Assembly: GCF_900635455.1 (NCBI RefSeq)
Contig: NZ_LR134116.1
Location: 4,650,001-4,714,000 of the forward strand
DNA length: 64,000 nucleotides
Direction of reading: 5' to 3'
From: Yersinia intermedia
GTDB lineage: Bacteria > Pseudomonadota > Gammaproteobacteria > Enterobacterales > Enterobacteriaceae
The first letter of the stretch is position 1. Each line of letters begins with the position of its first letter. The translations under genes and the position numbers were made by a program. The notes under the pieces were generated by a model that had not been told where the DNA came from, did no database searches, and worked only from the letters and a program-made list of their open reading frames with translations. Below are positions 10,894 through 25,958 of the stretch, in pieces.

Positions 10894-11775
10894 ATGAAAA
10901 TAGCTGCATTCGATATTGGTGGAACATCGCTAAAAATGGGCATTGTTTCATCTGAAGGCAACGTTTTAGTGCAGGGTAAAGCCGCAATACAGGATAGTAA
11001 TGGCGATCAAATACTGCACGAAATGCTGCGCTGGCTCAACCTTCAGCACGGTTACGAAGGCATCGCCATCAGTGCCCCTGGGCACGTCAATCCATTCACC
11101 GGATTGATTTCAATGGGTGGGGCTATTCGACGGTTTGATAATTTTAACCTGAAAATTTGGTTGGAACAGCGGTGTAGCTTGCCTGTAAGTATCGAAAATG
11201 ATGCAAATTGCGCATTACTGGCTGAAAAATGGCTGGGTAAGGCACATCAGCTAAATGATTTTCTCTGCCTGACCATTGGAACCGGCATTGGCGGTGGTAT
11301 CTTCGCTAATGGCAATTTGATTCGTGGTGGACATTTCCGCGCAGGTGAATTTGGCTATATGTTCAGTTCACAACCCGGAGCGGAACACCCTGGCAGCTAT
11401 ACAATGAATGAAGTCTCTACTTTGCTGGTATTACGCAGACGTTATGCCGCGAAGGTTAATCGCCCGGTTGAATCAGTGACGGGTGAAGAGATATTTAGCG
11501 GTTATGACAATGGCTGTCTCATTTGCCGACGGTTGGTCGATACTTTTTATAATGATATATGTGCTGGTATATATAACCTGGTTCATATTTTCGATCCGAC
11601 ACATATTTTTATTGGTGGCGGTATAACTGAAAGAGAAACATTCATAGATGAACTGAATGCCCAACTTAATTGGTTTGATATCAAAGATACCGTTATTGAC
11701 ATTACCACACATAAGAATAATTCAGGATTATTAGGTGCCGTATATCATTTTAATCAAATTCACCAAGCTAAATAA
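10894..11775 (+). CDS. ROK-family sugar kinase (beta-glucoside or glucose kinase)
   Basis: ROK-family kinase of 293 residues. The N-terminal ATP motif DIGGTSLKMG, the catalytic ENDANCALL, the TIGTGIGGGI loop and the HFRAGEFGY segment are present. The Cys-X-Cys-Gly zinc cluster of many ROK kinases is not seen; only CLIC at about residue 208 lies in that region, as in some BglK-type beta-glucoside kinases. It may phosphorylate glucose released by the glucosidase, or a beta-glucoside that enters unphosphorylated. An aggagag ribosome site precedes the ATG. Confidence 0.85.
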   Translation: MKIAAFDIGGTSLKMGIVSSEGNVLVQGKAAIQDSNGDQILHEMLRWLNLQHGYEGIAISAPGHVNPFTGLISMGGAIRRFDNFNLKIWLEQRCSLPVSIENDANCALLAEKWLGKAHQLNDFLCLTIGTGIGGGIFANGNLIRGGHFRAGEFGYMFSSQPGAEHPGSYTMNEVSTLLVLRRRYAAKVNRPVESVTGEEIFSGYDNGCLICRRLVDTFYNDICAGIYNLVHIFDPTHIFIGGGITERETFIDELNAQLNWFDIKDTVIDITTHKNNSGLLGAVYHFNQIHQAK

Positions 11776-11868
11776 TATTTATTAACACTAAAAACCATTA
11801 GAGGATAGTAACTAAATAAAAAATCAAACAGATAAAATAATATATAAAACCCAAATTTAAATTACTTC

Positions 11869-11894
11869 TTAAGGTTGTGATGACGCAACCTTAA
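11869..11894 (+). other. Stem-loop upstream of the porin gene
   Basis: A perfect 9-bp stem (ttaaggttg / caaccttaa) with an 8-base loop ends 21 bases before the porin start codon. It could attenuate read-through from the kinase gene or protect the porin mRNA. No T-run follows in the rightward direction, which argues against a simple terminator. Confidence 0.45.
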
Positions 11895-13514
<1,620 letters not shown>

Positions 13515-13545
13515 ATAAACCTAACGCGTTATTAGTGTAAAATAT

Positions 13546-13568
13546 CAGGGGCCAGCAAATGGCTCCTG
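13546..13568 (+). terminator. Hairpin after the porin gene
   Basis: A 9-bp stem with one G-U pair (caggggcca / tggctcctg) and a 5-base loop lies 32 bases after the porin stop. The weak T-content after it (tctcatacttt) suggests a partial terminator or an mRNA 3'-end element between bglH and the IIA gene. Confidence 0.45.
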
Positions 13569-13613
13569 TCTCATACTTTACTAAAATGATATTGAGTCAT
13601 AACAGGAGAAAAT

Positions 13614-13937
13614 ATGGATTTGGAAAGCACTGTAATGGAACTGATTATTTATGCTGGGGAATCGCGTTCAAATTCAATGGAAGCATTGCGGGCTGCTCGC
13701 CAGGGTGACTGGGAAAAAGCCGATGAGTTACTTGTGGCGGCAACCGATGCTGCACGCCAGGCGCACCATATTCAAACTCAGCTTATTGGAGCTGATGAGG
13801 GTTGCGGCAAGATCCCGGTTAATTTGATTATGGTCCATGCTCAAGACCACCTAATGAATGCCATGCTTTGTCAGGAACTTGCAGTAGAAATCATCAAATT
13901 ACGCCGTGAAGTCGCCGAATTGAAAAATGCTCATTAA
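13614..13937 (+). CDS. PTS lactose/cellobiose-type EIIA component
   Basis: Helical protein of 107 residues of the Lac/cellobiose IIA family. The phosphorylated histidine is His75 in VHAQDHLMNAML; Asp78 and the second histidine (His79) complete the conserved motif. It accepts phosphate from HPr and donates it to the IIB at 9111. It is the last gene of the operon, 99 bases after bglH; an aggagaa ribosome site precedes the ATG. Confidence 0.93.
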   Translation: MDLESTVMELIIYAGESRSNSMEALRAARQGDWEKADELLVAATDAARQAHHIQTQLIGADEGCGKIPVNLIMVHAQDHLMNAMLCQELAVEIIKLRREVAELKNAH

Positions 13938-13990
13938 CTGTACTCGACCATATGATAACGAGACTTCTATTTAGTGTGATCTGATTGATG

Positions 13991-14049
13991 AGCGGGGAAA
14001 TGTACCGAGTAAGCCGTCGGAGCGCCCATCGGTGCAGTCGCCCCGCCCA
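13991..14049. repeat. Short structured repeat, copy 1
   Basis: A 59-base element with inverted ends (gcgggg / ccccgc) and internal gtaagcc, cgccc and ggtgcagtc segments. The same order of segments recurs at 29975-30047. It sits after the end of the PTS IIA gene, convergent with yidA. It is probably one copy of a genome-wide intergenic repeat family; I cannot name the family with certainty. Confidence 0.5.
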
Positions 14050-14086
14050 TCCCCAGACTAGAAAATAATTGTGGTTCTGGAGAAAA

Positions 14087-14896
14087 TCAAAGCACAAATT
14101 TCTCTATCGCTACCGCCACACCTTCTTCGCTATTGGTGTGCGTTACAAACTGCGCGATCTCTTTCAATTCAGGGATAGCATTCCCCATTGCAACACCGAC
14201 ACCAGCATAGTTAACCATCGCAATATCATTTCCCTGATCACCCAGCGCCATCACATTTTCCTGTGCAATGCCTAAGTGATCCGCCAGCATTTTTACGCCA
14301 GTTCCCTTATCAACCCGCTTGCTCAGGATTTCCAGATAAAACGGTGCACTCTTCATGATAGTGAAACGTTCAAAAGCTTCGGCTGGCATCATCGCTAATG
14401 CGCTATCCAGTTTTTCTGGCTCGTCAATCATCATCACTTTAGGGAAGCGCAATGTTGGGTCCATCTCTTCGATTGCACGATATTTCAATGGAATACCGGT
14501 TAATAACACCTCATGTAGGGTGTATTTGCTGATGTCTTTGTTCGCGGTATATAAGGTGTCAAAATCAAAAGCCTGGAAGCTAACATCCATTTTGCGCGAT
14601 AACGCCTCGAAATAGAGGTAATCCTCGAAACTGATGGTTTCCTGCAAAATACATTCACCCGTGGCGGCTTTTTGTACTAATGCACCGTTATTGCTGATGC
14701 AATAATCACCACTGTTTTGCATATTTAATTCACGTAAATAACGTTGGACCCCAATATAGGGCCGACCCGTGGCCAATACCACACAGACCCCTTTAGCCCG
14801 AGCAGCATCAATAGCCTGCTTTACTCGTGGAGTGATTTCATGCTGCGGATTCAGCAACGTGCCGTCCATATCGATAGCGATCAATTCAATAGCCAT
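14087..14896 (-). CDS. yidA: Cof-type HAD sugar phosphatase
   Basis: HAD-superfamily phosphatase of 269 residues, nearly the E. coli YidA length. Motif I is DMDGTLL (nucleophile Asp9), motif II the ATGRP segment, motif III the lysine near residue 197, and motif IV is ALGDQGNDIAM. The large cap of the Cof (IIB) type lies between motifs II and III. Family members dephosphorylate sugar phosphates such as erythrose 4-phosphate and alpha-glucose 1-phosphate. It lies downstream of gyrB, as in E. coli, but a terminator separates them. Confidence 0.93.
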   Translation of the reverse strand: MAIELIAIDMDGTLLNPQHEITPRVKQAIDAARAKGVCVVLATGRPYIGVQRYLRELNMQNSGDYCISNNGALVQKAATGECILQETISFEDYLYFEALSRKMDVSFQAFDFDTLYTANKDISKYTLHEVLLTGIPLKYRAIEEMDPTLRFPKVMMIDEPEKLDSALAMMPAEAFERFTIMKSAPFYLEILSKRVDKGTGVKMLADHLGIAQENVMALGDQGNDIAMVNYAGVGVAMGNAIPELKEIAQFVTHTNSEEGVAVAIEKFVL

Positions 14897-15019
14897 AGGG
14901 TCCTCACATTTATTTAACTAATACCTCATGCTAACGCGATTCAGCGCTCAAATGCTAGTAAGTCTGCATGCTGACGAATGCCATAACCAGATGAGCCCTC
15001 AATTTGGGCGCGAATAGGC

Positions 15020-15058
15020 AAAAAAAAGCCCAGAGGCAGCTTCCTGCTCCGGGCTTTT
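15020..15058 (-). terminator. Rho-independent terminator of gyrB
   Basis: Read leftward, an imperfect GC-rich stem (aagcccggagcag / ctgcctctgggctt) is followed by a run of seven or more Ts. It lies 25 bases after the gyrB stop and ends the dnaA-dnaN-recF-gyrB transcription unit. Confidence 0.85.
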
Positions 15059-15082
15059 CTATCCGATCAATCGCTTATCGGA

Positions 15083-18602
<3,520 letters not shown>

Positions 18603-18651
18603 GCTGCAAATGTCTTCATTATTGAACATCAAACCATCAAGGGCGTAATTG

Positions 18652-18759
18652 TCGCAGACAGATTGGGTGCGGACAGCGCACAACCACCGGAGCGTACTTA
18701 ATGTACGTGAAGATGGTGAGCACCGCACAATCCCAAGCTGGCAAGTAAGATAGCCCGCT
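18652..18759. repeat. Putative palindromic repeat inserted between dnaN and recF
   Basis: The 162-base dnaN-recF gap holds a structured sequence with a central cgtac/gtacg palindrome (18693-18707) flanked by cacc/ggtg and gcgcac/ggtgagcaccgc-like segments. It has the look of a dispersed enterobacterial repeat that has enlarged a normally minimal intercistronic space. Only one copy is in this window, so its repeat nature is inferred. Confidence 0.4.
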
Positions 18760-18764
18760 ATAGT

Positions 18765-19865
18765 TCAAAGACGCATTGGCATGACAACATAGGCCGCAGC
18801 CTGACTAGCACCGTCTTCAATTTGCACGCTGGAGACCGAATCGGTCAATAACAGGCGTACATCTTCACATTTCAGTGCATTCAGCACATCAAGTACATAG
18901 CTGACGTTGAAACCGATCTCCATTTCCGTTCCCTCGTAGCTTACATCGAGGATTTCTTCCGCTTCTTCCTGTTCAGGATTATTGGCGGTAATTTTGAGCT
19001 GGTTGTGGCTAACATAGAGCCGAACGCCACGGAACTTCTCATTTGATAAAATGGCTGCACGGGCAAAAGCCTGTTTCAGCAAGTCACAACCCGCTTCTAG
19101 CGTTTTGTCAGGGTTCTTCGGTAATACCCGGCGATAATCAGGGAAACGGCCATCAACCAGCTTAGAGGTGAAAATAAAATCCCCCACATGTGCACGGATG
19201 TTGTTGCTGCCAATTTGCAGGCGCAGTGGTGTATCCCCGCCATCCAATAACCTGACCAGCTCCATCACACCTTTACGCGGCACGATCACCGAATGTGAAG
19301 GTAATGTTTGCCCGATTGGCATGGAACATACCGCCAAACGGTGACCATCGGTCGCCACAGTACGCAGTTCTTCACCTTCAGTCTCAAACAGCATACCGTT
19401 CAAGTAATAGCGCACGTCCTGATGAGCCATCGAGAACTGAGTGGACTCAATCAGACGCTTCAGTGTGGCTTGCGGTAAGGTGAATTCCACCTCACTCTGC
19501 CAATCATCCAGATTAGGGAAGTCCGCCGCTGGCAGGGTAGACAGCGAGAAGCGGCTACGGCCAGAGCGCACCAGTAGACGATCACCATCCAGCGCCACCG
19601 TGATTTCTGCCCCTTCTGGCAAACCGCGCCAAATATCAAAAAACTTCCGGGCAGGTACGGTAGTTGCTCCCTGAGTATGGGGATTAGACAACGCAACGCG
19701 CGCGACCATCTCCATTTCCAGATCGGTACCGGTCAACAACAAAGAGCCTTCGGTCACTTGCAATAACAAGTTACCTAAAATTGGCAACGTAGGACGTCCA
19801 CCCAGCGGGCTACTGACCTGTTGCAGCGGTTTTAGCAGATGCTCACGTTCAATGATAAATTTCAT
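18765..19865 (-). CDS. dnaN: DNA polymerase III sliding clamp (beta)
   Basis: Beta clamp of 366 residues, the usual length, with three successive clamp domains. It matches E. coli DnaN from MKFIIEREHLLKPLQQVSSPL to the C-terminal YVVMPMRL, which contains the conserved peptide-pocket residues. It forms a dimeric ring that tethers polymerases to DNA. The start lies four bases after the dnaA stop, in the same direction. Confidence 0.98.
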   Translation of the reverse strand: MKFIIEREHLLKPLQQVSSPLGGRPTLPILGNLLLQVTEGSLLLTGTDLEMEMVARVALSNPHTQGATTVPARKFFDIWRGLPEGAEITVALDGDRLLVRSGRSRFSLSTLPAADFPNLDDWQSEVEFTLPQATLKRLIESTQFSMAHQDVRYYLNGMLFETEGEELRTVATDGHRLAVCSMPIGQTLPSHSVIVPRKGVMELVRLLDGGDTPLRLQIGSNNIRAHVGDFIFTSKLVDGRFPDYRRVLPKNPDKTLEAGCDLLKQAFARAAILSNEKFRGVRLYVSHNQLKITANNPEQEEAEEILDVSYEGTEMEIGFNVSYVLDVLNALKCEDVRLLLTDSVSSVQIEDGASQAAAYVVMPMRL

Positions 19866-19869
19866 AGCG

Positions 19870-21258
19870 CTAGGAGGATAATGTTCTGATTAAGTTAGAG
19901 AAATCTTCTTTGATGTCGTGGCTTTCTTCACGCAATTGCTCAATCTTGCGGCAAGCATGCAACACCGTGGTATGGTCGCGGCCACCAAACGCATCGCCGA
20001 TTTCAGGCAGGCTGTGGTTGGTTAGCTCTTTTGCCAGCGCCATCGCCATTTGGCGCGGGCGGGCCACCGAACGGGAACGCCGTTTGGAGAGCAGGTCAGC
20101 GACCTTAATTTTATAATATTCTGCGACAGTCTTTTGAATATTATCGATAGTAACCAGCTTTTCCTGCAATGCCAGCAAGTCACGCAGAGCTTCACGAACA
20201 AAATCAATGGTGATTGCCCGACCCGTAAAGTTGGCATTAGCTATCACACGATTCAATGCCCCTTCCAGCTCACGCACATTGGAACGCAGACGCTTGGCAA
20301 TAAAGAACGCAACCTCACCGGGCAAGCGAATATCATTTTCATCCGCTTTTTTCATCAGGATCGCGACTCGGGTTTCCAGTTCCGGCGGCTCAATGGCAAC
20401 CGTTAAACCCCAGCCAAAACGCGATTTCAAACGATCTTCGACGCCATTGATCTCTTTTGGATAGCGATCTGAGGTCAAAATGATCTGCTGATTACCTTCC
20501 AATAAGGCATTAAACGTATGGAAAAACTCTTCCTGGGAACGCTCTTTATTGGCAAAGAACTGTATATCATCGATTAATAATGCATCAACGGAACGATAAT
20601 AGCGCTTAAATTCTTCTATCGCGTTGTTCTGCAAGGCCTTAACCATGTCTTGCACAAAACGCTCCGAATGCATGTAAACCACTTTGGCATTGGCTTTACG
20701 CGCCATGATGCCATTTCCTACTGCATGTAACAGGTGAGTTTTACCCAAACCTGTACCGCCATAGAGGAATAACGGGTTATATGCACCACCCGGATTATCG
20801 GCCACCTGGCGTGCAGCAGCACGAGCCAGTTGGTTGGATTTACCTTCAACAAAGTTATCAAAGGTGTGCTTCGGGTTCACATTCGAACGGTAAGAATGTT
20901 CAGGTTGAGCAGGCGAACTGTCCCAACTAGGGCGCACAGGTGCGCTGCGGGTAACCGGAGCAACAGGTGCGCTAACGCTGGCGGTTACTGGATGGCTATG
21001 TGCTCTTATCGCCGGTTTACTCCCTACTTCAAAACGCAGTAAAGGAACCTCGGAACCACAAAAGTCATTAAGTAAGCCATTGATATTGTTTAAGTACTTA
21101 TCACGGACCCAGTCCAGTACAAAACGATTAGGGGCGTAAAGCGCCAGAGTATTGTCACTCAGTTCCGCCTGTAGGGGGCGTATCCACATACTAAATTCTG
21201 TGGCAGGTAACTCATCCTGCAATCGGGCAAGACACTGCTGCCAAAGCGAAAGTGACAC
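19870..21258 (-). CDS. dnaA: Chromosomal replication initiator DnaA
   Basis: AAA+ initiator of 462 residues. Domain I is at the N-terminus ([20 protein letters not shown]), a variable Ala/Pro/Val-rich linker follows (about 85-125), then the AAA+ core with Walker [14 protein letters not shown] and Walker [10 protein letters not shown], and the C-terminal helix-turn-helix with [16 protein letters not shown] start at the GTG at 21258, where homology to E. coli begins; a second GTG at 21268-21270 would add four residues. It heads the dnaA-dnaN-recF-gyrB run and is divergent from rpmH. Confidence 0.97.
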   Translation of the reverse strand: MSLSLWQQCLARLQDELPATEFSMWIRPLQAELSDNTLALYAPNRFVLDWVRDKYLNNINGLLNDFCGSEVPLLRFEVGSKPAIRAHSHPVTASVSAPVAPVTRSAPVRPSWDSSPAQPEHSYRSNVNPKHTFDNFVEGKSNQLARAAARQVADNPGGAYNPLFLYGGTGLGKTHLLHAVGNGIMARKANAKVVYMHSERFVQDMVKALQNNAIEEFKRYYRSVDALLIDDIQFFANKERSQEEFFHTFNALLEGNQQIILTSDRYPKEINGVEDRLKSRFGWGLTVAIEPPELETRVAILMKKADENDIRLPGEVAFFIAKRLRSNVRELEGALNRVIANANFTGRAITIDFVREALRDLLALQEKLVTIDNIQKTVAEYYKIKVADLLSKRRSRSVARPRQMAMALAKELTNHSLPEIGDAFGGRDHTTVLHACRKIEQLREESHDIKEDFSNLIRTLSS

Positions 21259-21510
21259 GGCGGACTCCACTCGAACAAGATCAATAAAAGAAAGAAATCA
21301 GGATTTTTTGTAACTCATCGTTTTTGACACACGCCAATATGGCCTGTAGCAAGCCAAAGTGACATGCGAACCGTTTTTCGGTTGTTTTTACGACTAACAT
21401 CCCCCTGCGATCCCGGAGTAATGATCCAGAGTGGCGGATGCGATCGGAATGGCGGATCATAGCGCAAAAGGAGCAATAGATCCTCCCCTTCCTCACAGAT
21501 TAGATCCTTT

Positions 21511-21519
21511 TTATCCACA
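21511..21519 (+). promoter_or_regulatory. DnaA box upstream of dnaA
   Basis: The perfect consensus TTATCCACA lies about 250 bases upstream of the dnaA start, as expected for autorepression of dnaA by its own product. Clusters of boxes and AT-rich 13-mers as in oriC are absent, so this is not a replication origin. Confidence 0.75.
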
Positions 21520-21672
21520 GGCCATAACTTCTGTTAGGAGTGTAACCCAGTGCACAGCTTTTCGTGTCCCTCATCGGCAATGATCGCAAAATATTTCAGA
21601 ATATACTGGTAATGCCTTCCCCTTTTCCGCCAACTGATCCTCATTAATCCGCAAAGGATCTCACTGCGATCC

Positions 21673-21700
21673 TTGCGATTTGTCCGGGAGTCCGTATAAT
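21673..21700 (+). promoter_or_regulatory. Upstream rpmH promoter candidate
   Basis: TTGCGA and TATAAT are separated by 16 bases and point toward rpmH. The -10 is perfect and the -35 fits in four of six positions. E. coli rpmH also has several promoters, so a second start site is plausible. Confidence 0.5.
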
Positions 21701-21828
21701 CCTCAGCCCTACGTGTGATGCCTGTACTCTTGATGGCTTTGGCCAAAAAGAAACCAGCGGTGAACACGGGCAGGCTCTTGGTAAACTCCCGATACAGAAA
21801 ACTTCTGTGCGGGCGGGCGCAATGTCAA

Positions 21829-21857
21829 TTGACTCAGGACTGTACAATTATTACAAT
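21829..21857 (+). promoter_or_regulatory. Main sigma-70 promoter of rpmH-rnpA
   Basis: TTGACT and TACAAT are separated by exactly 17 bases, about 105 bases before the rpmH start codon. This is a near-consensus promoter, as expected for a highly expressed ribosomal protein gene. Confidence 0.75.
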
Positions 21858-21949
21858 CCCGCTTCTTTATATGTTGCGATTGAGGCGTCGGTGTCTTCAC
21901 TCCGAGCAGCCAAACGCGTTTACTGAATCAGTAATTATTTTAAGTTTAG

Positions 21950-22102
<153 letters not shown>

Positions 22103-22120
22103 TAAAAGCTAACCATCTCA

Positions 22121-22480
22121 GTGGTTAAGCTAGCATTTCCTAGGGAGTTACGTTTGTTAACTCCCAGTCATTTCACTTTTGTCTTCCAGCAGCCACAACG
22201 GGCTGGCACGCCGCAAATCACCATCCTCGGCCGCCTGAACGAGCTGGGGCATCCCCGCATCGGTCTTACCGTCGCCAAAAAACATGTCAAACGTGCTCAC
22301 GAACGTAACCGGATAAAGCGCCTCACACGCGAAAGCTTCCGTTTGCATCAGCATACGTTACCGTCTATGGATTTTGTCGTTTTGGTGAAAAAGGGTGTGG
22401 CTGACCTCGATAACCGTGCGTTGACGGAAGCTTTGGAAAAATTATGGCGTCGCCACTGTCGCCAGGCTCCCGCATCCTGA
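22121..22480 (+). CDS. rnpA: Ribonuclease P protein component
   Basis: Basic protein of 119 residues that binds the RNase P RNA and helps it to process tRNA 5' ends. The family signature [18 protein letters not shown] is present. It begins with GTG 18 bases after rpmH, as in E. coli, where low initiation keeps RnpA well below L34. Its last 37 bases overlap the start of yidD in another frame. Confidence 0.97.
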   Translation: MVKLAFPRELRLLTPSHFTFVFQQPQRAGTPQITILGRLNELGHPRIGLTVAKKHVKRAHERNRIKRLTRESFRLHQHTLPSMDFVVLVKKGVADLDNRALTEALEKLWRRHCRQAPAS

Positions 22481-22701
22481 TCGGGCTAATCAGGGGCTAT
22501 CAGCTCGTGATTAGTCCGCTGCTGGGGCCGCGTTGTCGTTTCCATCCGACATGCTCTCATTACGGAATTGAGGCATTGCGCCGGTTTGGGATGATAAAAG
22601 GCAGTTGGTTAACACTGAAGCGCGTATTAAAATGCCACCCTTTGAACCCAGGTGGCGATGATCCCGTGCCGCCGAAACCCGACGATAACAGAGAACACTA
22701 A
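22444..22701 (+). CDS. yidD: Membrane protein insertion efficiency factor YidD
   Basis: Small protein of 85 residues with the conserved cysteine motifs [11 protein letters not shown] and [10 protein letters not shown]. YidD sits at the inner membrane through an amphipathic helix and aids YidC-dependent insertion. It overlaps rnpA by 37 bases, and yidC starts only two bases after its stop, an arrangement conserved in enteric bacteria. Confidence 0.95.
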   Translation: MASPLSPGSRILIGLIRGYQLVISPLLGPRCRFHPTCSHYGIEALRRFGMIKGSWLTLKRVLKCHPLNPGGDDPVPPKPDDNREH

Positions 22702-22703
22702 CG

Positions 22704-24344
22704 ATGGATTCGCAACGCAATCTTCTACTCATCGCTCTGCTGTTCGTGTCTTTCATGATCTGGCAAGCCTGGCAAGTGGACAACAGTCCACAACCAGCCG
22801 CTCAGACCACGCAACAGACAGCGAATACCGCTACCGGTGATAAAGCAAGCCAGGCTGTGCCAGGCAGTGGTCAGGGCCAATTGATTACTGTAAAAACTGA
22901 TGTGCTGTCTCTGACCATTAATACCCGTGGCGGTGACATCGAGCAAGCTAACCTGCTGGCTTACCCGGATGCTCTGGGTTCAGATAAAACGTTTGAATTA
23001 CTGGAAACCACACCAGCTTTCGTTTATCAGGCGCAAAGTGGCCTGACAGGCAAAAGCGGCCCGGATAATCCAGCTAACGGTGAGCGCCCATTGTTTGAAG
23101 CGCCTCAAACCAGCTTTGTATTGGCTGACGGTCAGGATGAACTGCGAATTCCATTGACCTTCACTGGCAAAGATGGCTCCGTTTTCACTAAGACTTTTGT
23201 GCTGAAACGTAACGATTACGCCATTGGCGTGGATTATCACGTTAAAAACGCCTCTGCTGCCCCGCTGGAGCTGACGCTGTTTGGCCAGTTGAAGCAAAGC
23301 ATCAATTTGCCTAAACACCGTGATACCGGCAGCAATAACTTTGCGCTGCACACTTATCGTGGTGCGGCTTACTCTTCTGATGACACTAAATATAAAAAAT
23401 ACAGCTTTAGTGATATCGAAGACAAAAATATGGACATCACCACCAAAGGTGGCTGGGTAGCCATGTTGCAACAGTATTTTGCAACCGCATGGATCCCAGT
23501 AGCTAATGAAACCAACACCTTCTACTCTTCTGATTTGGGTAATGGTCTGGCAGCTATCGGCTTCAAAGGTGCACCAGTTATTATTCAACCGGGTGAACAG
23601 AAACAACTGGGTGCTACCTTGTGGGTTGGCCCAGAAATTCAGGACAAAATGGCGGTCATTGCGCCACATCTGGACCTGACTGTTGATTATGGTTGGTTAT
23701 GGTTTATTTCTCAGCCACTGTTCAAACTGCTGAAGTTCATTCACAGCTTTGTCGGTAACTGGGGCTTCTCCATCATCGTGATTACCTTTATCGTGCGCGG
23801 TATCATGTACCCGCTGACTAAAGCGCAATACACCTCGATGGCGAAAATGCGTTTGCTACAGCCTAAACTGGCTGCCATGCGTGAGCGTATCGGTGACGAT
23901 AAGCAGCGTATGAGTCAGGAAATGATGGCGCTGTACAAAGCTGAGAAGGTTAACCCGCTGGGTGGCTGCTTACCGCTGGTCATTCAGATGCCAATCTTCC
24001 TGGCGTTGTACTACATGTTGATGAGTTCCGTTGAGTTGCGTCATGCGCCATTCATCCTGTGGATTCATGACCTGTCAGCACAAGACCCGTACTACATTCT
24101 GCCGATTCTGATGGGTATTACCATGTACTTCATTCAGAAGATGTCACCGACTACCGTGACGGACCCGATGCAGCAGAAGATAATGACCTTTATGCCAGTT
24201 ATCTTCACTGTGTTCTTCCTGTGGTTCCCGGCTGGTCTGGTACTGTACTATATCGTCAGTAACCTGGTGACCATCCTGCAACAACAGTTGATTTATCGTG
24301 GTCTGGAAAAACGTGGTTTACATAGCCGCGATAAGAAAAAATAA
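22704..24344 (+). CDS. yidC: Membrane protein insertase YidC
   Basis: Inner-membrane insertase of 546 residues (E. coli 548). An N-terminal membrane helix (about 7-23, [17 protein letters not shown]) is followed by the large periplasmic beta-supersandwich domain (about 55-345). The five-helix Oxa1 core follows, with the hydrophilic-groove arginine in [15 protein letters not shown] and the cytoplasmic coiled hairpin at about 380-420. It works with SecYEG or alone. Basic C-terminal residues (RDKKK) assist ribosome contact. Confidence 0.97.
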   Translation: MDSQRNLLLIALLFVSFMIWQAWQVDNSPQPAAQTTQQTANTATGDKASQAVPGSGQGQLITVKTDVLSLTINTRGGDIEQANLLAYPDALGSDKTFELLETTPAFVYQAQSGLTGKSGPDNPANGERPLFEAPQTSFVLADGQDELRIPLTFTGKDGSVFTKTFVLKRNDYAIGVDYHVKNASAAPLELTLFGQLKQSINLPKHRDTGSNNFALHTYRGAAYSSDDTKYKKYSFSDIEDKNMDITTKGGWVAMLQQYFATAWIPVANETNTFYSSDLGNGLAAIGFKGAPVIIQPGEQKQLGATLWVGPEIQDKMAVIAPHLDLTVDYGWLWFISQPLFKLLKFIHSFVGNWGFSIIVITFIVRGIMYPLTKAQYTSMAKMRLLQPKLAAMRERIGDDKQRMSQEMMALYKAEKVNPLGGCLPLVIQMPIFLALYYMLMSSVELRHAPFILWIHDLSAQDPYYILPILMGITMYFIQKMSPTTVTDPMQQKIMTFMPVIFTVFFLWFPAGLVLYYIVSNLVTILQQQLIYRGLEKRGLHSRDKKK

Positions 24345-24370
24345 TCCACAACGATAGTCATAAGTATTAA

Positions 24371-24402
24371 AGGGCGGTCAATATGACCGCCTTATTCTTT
24401 TT
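24371..24402 (+). terminator. Rho-independent terminator after yidC
   Basis: An 8-bp perfect stem (ggcggtca / tgaccgcc) with a 3-base loop is followed by ttattcttttt. It ends the rpmH-yidC transcript before mnmE. A second inverted repeat (agcctga / tcaggct) follows at about 24408-24430 in the mnmE leader. Confidence 0.85.
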
Positions 24403-24466
24403 ATAGAAGCCTGATTTTACACTTTCAGGCTTGTGCAAAAATAATAGGTTAAAGAGAGAAATAACC

Positions 24467-25831
24467 ATGAGCACCACTGATACTATCGTGGCACAAGCAA
24501 CCCCGCCAGGCCGTGGTGGTGTTGGTATTTTACGTGTTTCAGGTCGTGCTGCCGCAGAAGTTGCGCAGGCAGTTTTAGGCAAATTGCCCAAGCCTCGCTA
24601 TGCCGATTATCTGCCATTTAAAGATACTGATGGCAGTACATTAGACCAAGGTATCGCTCTCTACTTCCCCGGCCCCAATTCCTTTACTGGCGAGGACGTG
24701 CTGGAACTGCAAGGCCATGGTGGCCCTGTCATACTGGATTTACTGTTAAAACGCATTCTGGCGCTGCCAGGGCTGCGTATTGCCCGTCCGGGTGAGTTTT
24801 CTGAGCGCGCGTTTTTAAACGACAAGCTGGATTTGGCTCAAGCTGAAGCGATTGCCGACCTGATTGATGCCAGTTCGGAGCAAGCCGCCCGCTCAGCGGT
24901 AAATTCATTGCAGGGCGCATTTTCAGTTAAAATCCATCAATTGGTGGAAGCACTTACTCACTTGCGAATCTACGTCGAAGCTGCCATTGACTTCCCAGAT
25001 GAGGAAATCGACTTCCTTTCTGATGGTAAAATTGAAGGTCAGTTGAATGGAGTGATGGCCGATCTTGAGCAGGTGCGCACTGAAGCGCGGCAAGGCAGCT
25101 TGTTGCGTGAAGGGATGAAAGTGGTCATTGCCGGCCGCCCAAATGCCGGTAAATCAAGCCTGCTCAATGCGTTAGCGGGCCGTGAAGCTGCCATCGTAAC
25201 CGATATCGCGGGCACAACTCGTGATGTTTTACGGGAGCATATTCATATCGATGGGATGCCATTGCATATCATCGATACTGCTGGCTTACGTGAAGCCAGT
25301 GACGAAGTTGAGCGCATTGGTATCGAACGGGCGTGGAATGAGATAGAACAAGCAGATCGCGTACTGTTTATGGTTGATGGTACGACGACTGACGCCACCG
25401 AACCTGCCGCTATCTGGCCTGAGTTTATGGCCCGCCTGCCATCGACTCTGCCCATCACCGTGGTGCGCAATAAAGCGGATGTGACAGGTGAATCGCTAGG
25501 GTTAACCGAAGTGAATGGTCACTCACTTATTCGCTTATCGGCCCGTACCGGGGAAGGTATTGACCTGCTACGTAGCCATCTTAAGCAGAGTATGGGTTTT
25601 ACCAGTAACACCGAAGGTGGTTTCCTGGCTCGCCGACGCCATTTACAAGCGTTGGAAACCGCCGCACAGCATTTGGTACAAGGCCACGAACAGTTAGTAA
25701 GCGCTTACGCCGGTGAATTACTGGCGGAAGAGCTACGTTTAGCACAACAGTCATTGAGTGAAATTACCGGCGAATTCAGCTCAGATGACTTACTGGGGCG
25801 CATTTTCTCCAGTTTTTGTATCGGAAAATGA
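24467..25831 (+). CDS. mnmE: tRNA-modifying GTPase MnmE
   Basis: GTPase of 454 residues, the E. coli length, that with MnmG makes the 5-(carboxymethyl)aminomethyl group on wobble uridine 34 of tRNA. The N-terminal tetrahydrofolate-binding domain starts [17 protein letters not shown]; the G domain (about 215-375) has [27 protein letters not shown] and NKAD; the C-terminus is the conserved FCIGK with its cysteine. I use the ATG at 24467, which matches the E. coli start, not the upstream in-frame ATG at 24431. Confidence 0.97.
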   Translation: MSTTDTIVAQATPPGRGGVGILRVSGRAAAEVAQAVLGKLPKPRYADYLPFKDTDGSTLDQGIALYFPGPNSFTGEDVLELQGHGGPVILDLLLKRILALPGLRIARPGEFSERAFLNDKLDLAQAEAIADLIDASSEQAARSAVNSLQGAFSVKIHQLVEALTHLRIYVEAAIDFPDEEIDFLSDGKIEGQLNGVMADLEQVRTEARQGSLLREGMKVVIAGRPNAGKSSLLNALAGREAAIVTDIAGTTRDVLREHIHIDGMPLHIIDTAGLREASDEVERIGIERAWNEIEQADRVLFMVDGTTTDATEPAAIWPEFMARLPSTLPITVVRNKADVTGESLGLTEVNGHSLIRLSARTGEGIDLLRSHLKQSMGFTSNTEGGFLARRRHLQALETAAQHLVQGHEQLVSAYAGELLAEELRLAQQSLSEITGEFSSDDLLGRIFSSFCIGK

Positions 25832-25841
25832 GTGTGATGTT

Positions 25842-25887
25842 ATAGAGCTGGAGCAGATTATCGCTAATTTTGATAATCTGGCTCTAT
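25842..25887. terminator. Large hairpin between mnmE and fabV
   Basis: A two-part stem (atagagc / gctctat, then cagattatc / gataatctg) with a one-sided 5-base bulge and a 9-base loop lies ten bases after the mnmE stop. No T-run follows, so it may be a terminator with Rho or a 3'-end stabiliser. Confidence 0.5.
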
Positions 25888-25958
25888 GAGTCCGAACTGT
25901 TAGAGTCTCAACCGACGGTAGCTCGAACACTTAACTTTATTCATAAACTGAGGTATCC

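Larger units (their letters stand above)
21259..21700. promoter_or_regulatory. dnaA upstream control region rich in GATC sites
   Basis: The region between dnaA and the rpmH promoters has no gene. About ten GATC sites fall between 21410 and 21680, where about one would be expected by chance. Clusters of Dam sites near the dnaA promoter are known from E. coli, where SeqA binds hemimethylated DNA and silences dnaA after initiation. The single perfect DnaA box at 21511-21519 lies in the middle. I could not assign the dnaA promoter itself with confidence. Confidence 0.65.

Noticed and set aside
18603..18728. A longer recF start at 18728.
   Set aside because: The extra N-terminus comes from a repeat-like spacer and is absent from known RecF proteins.
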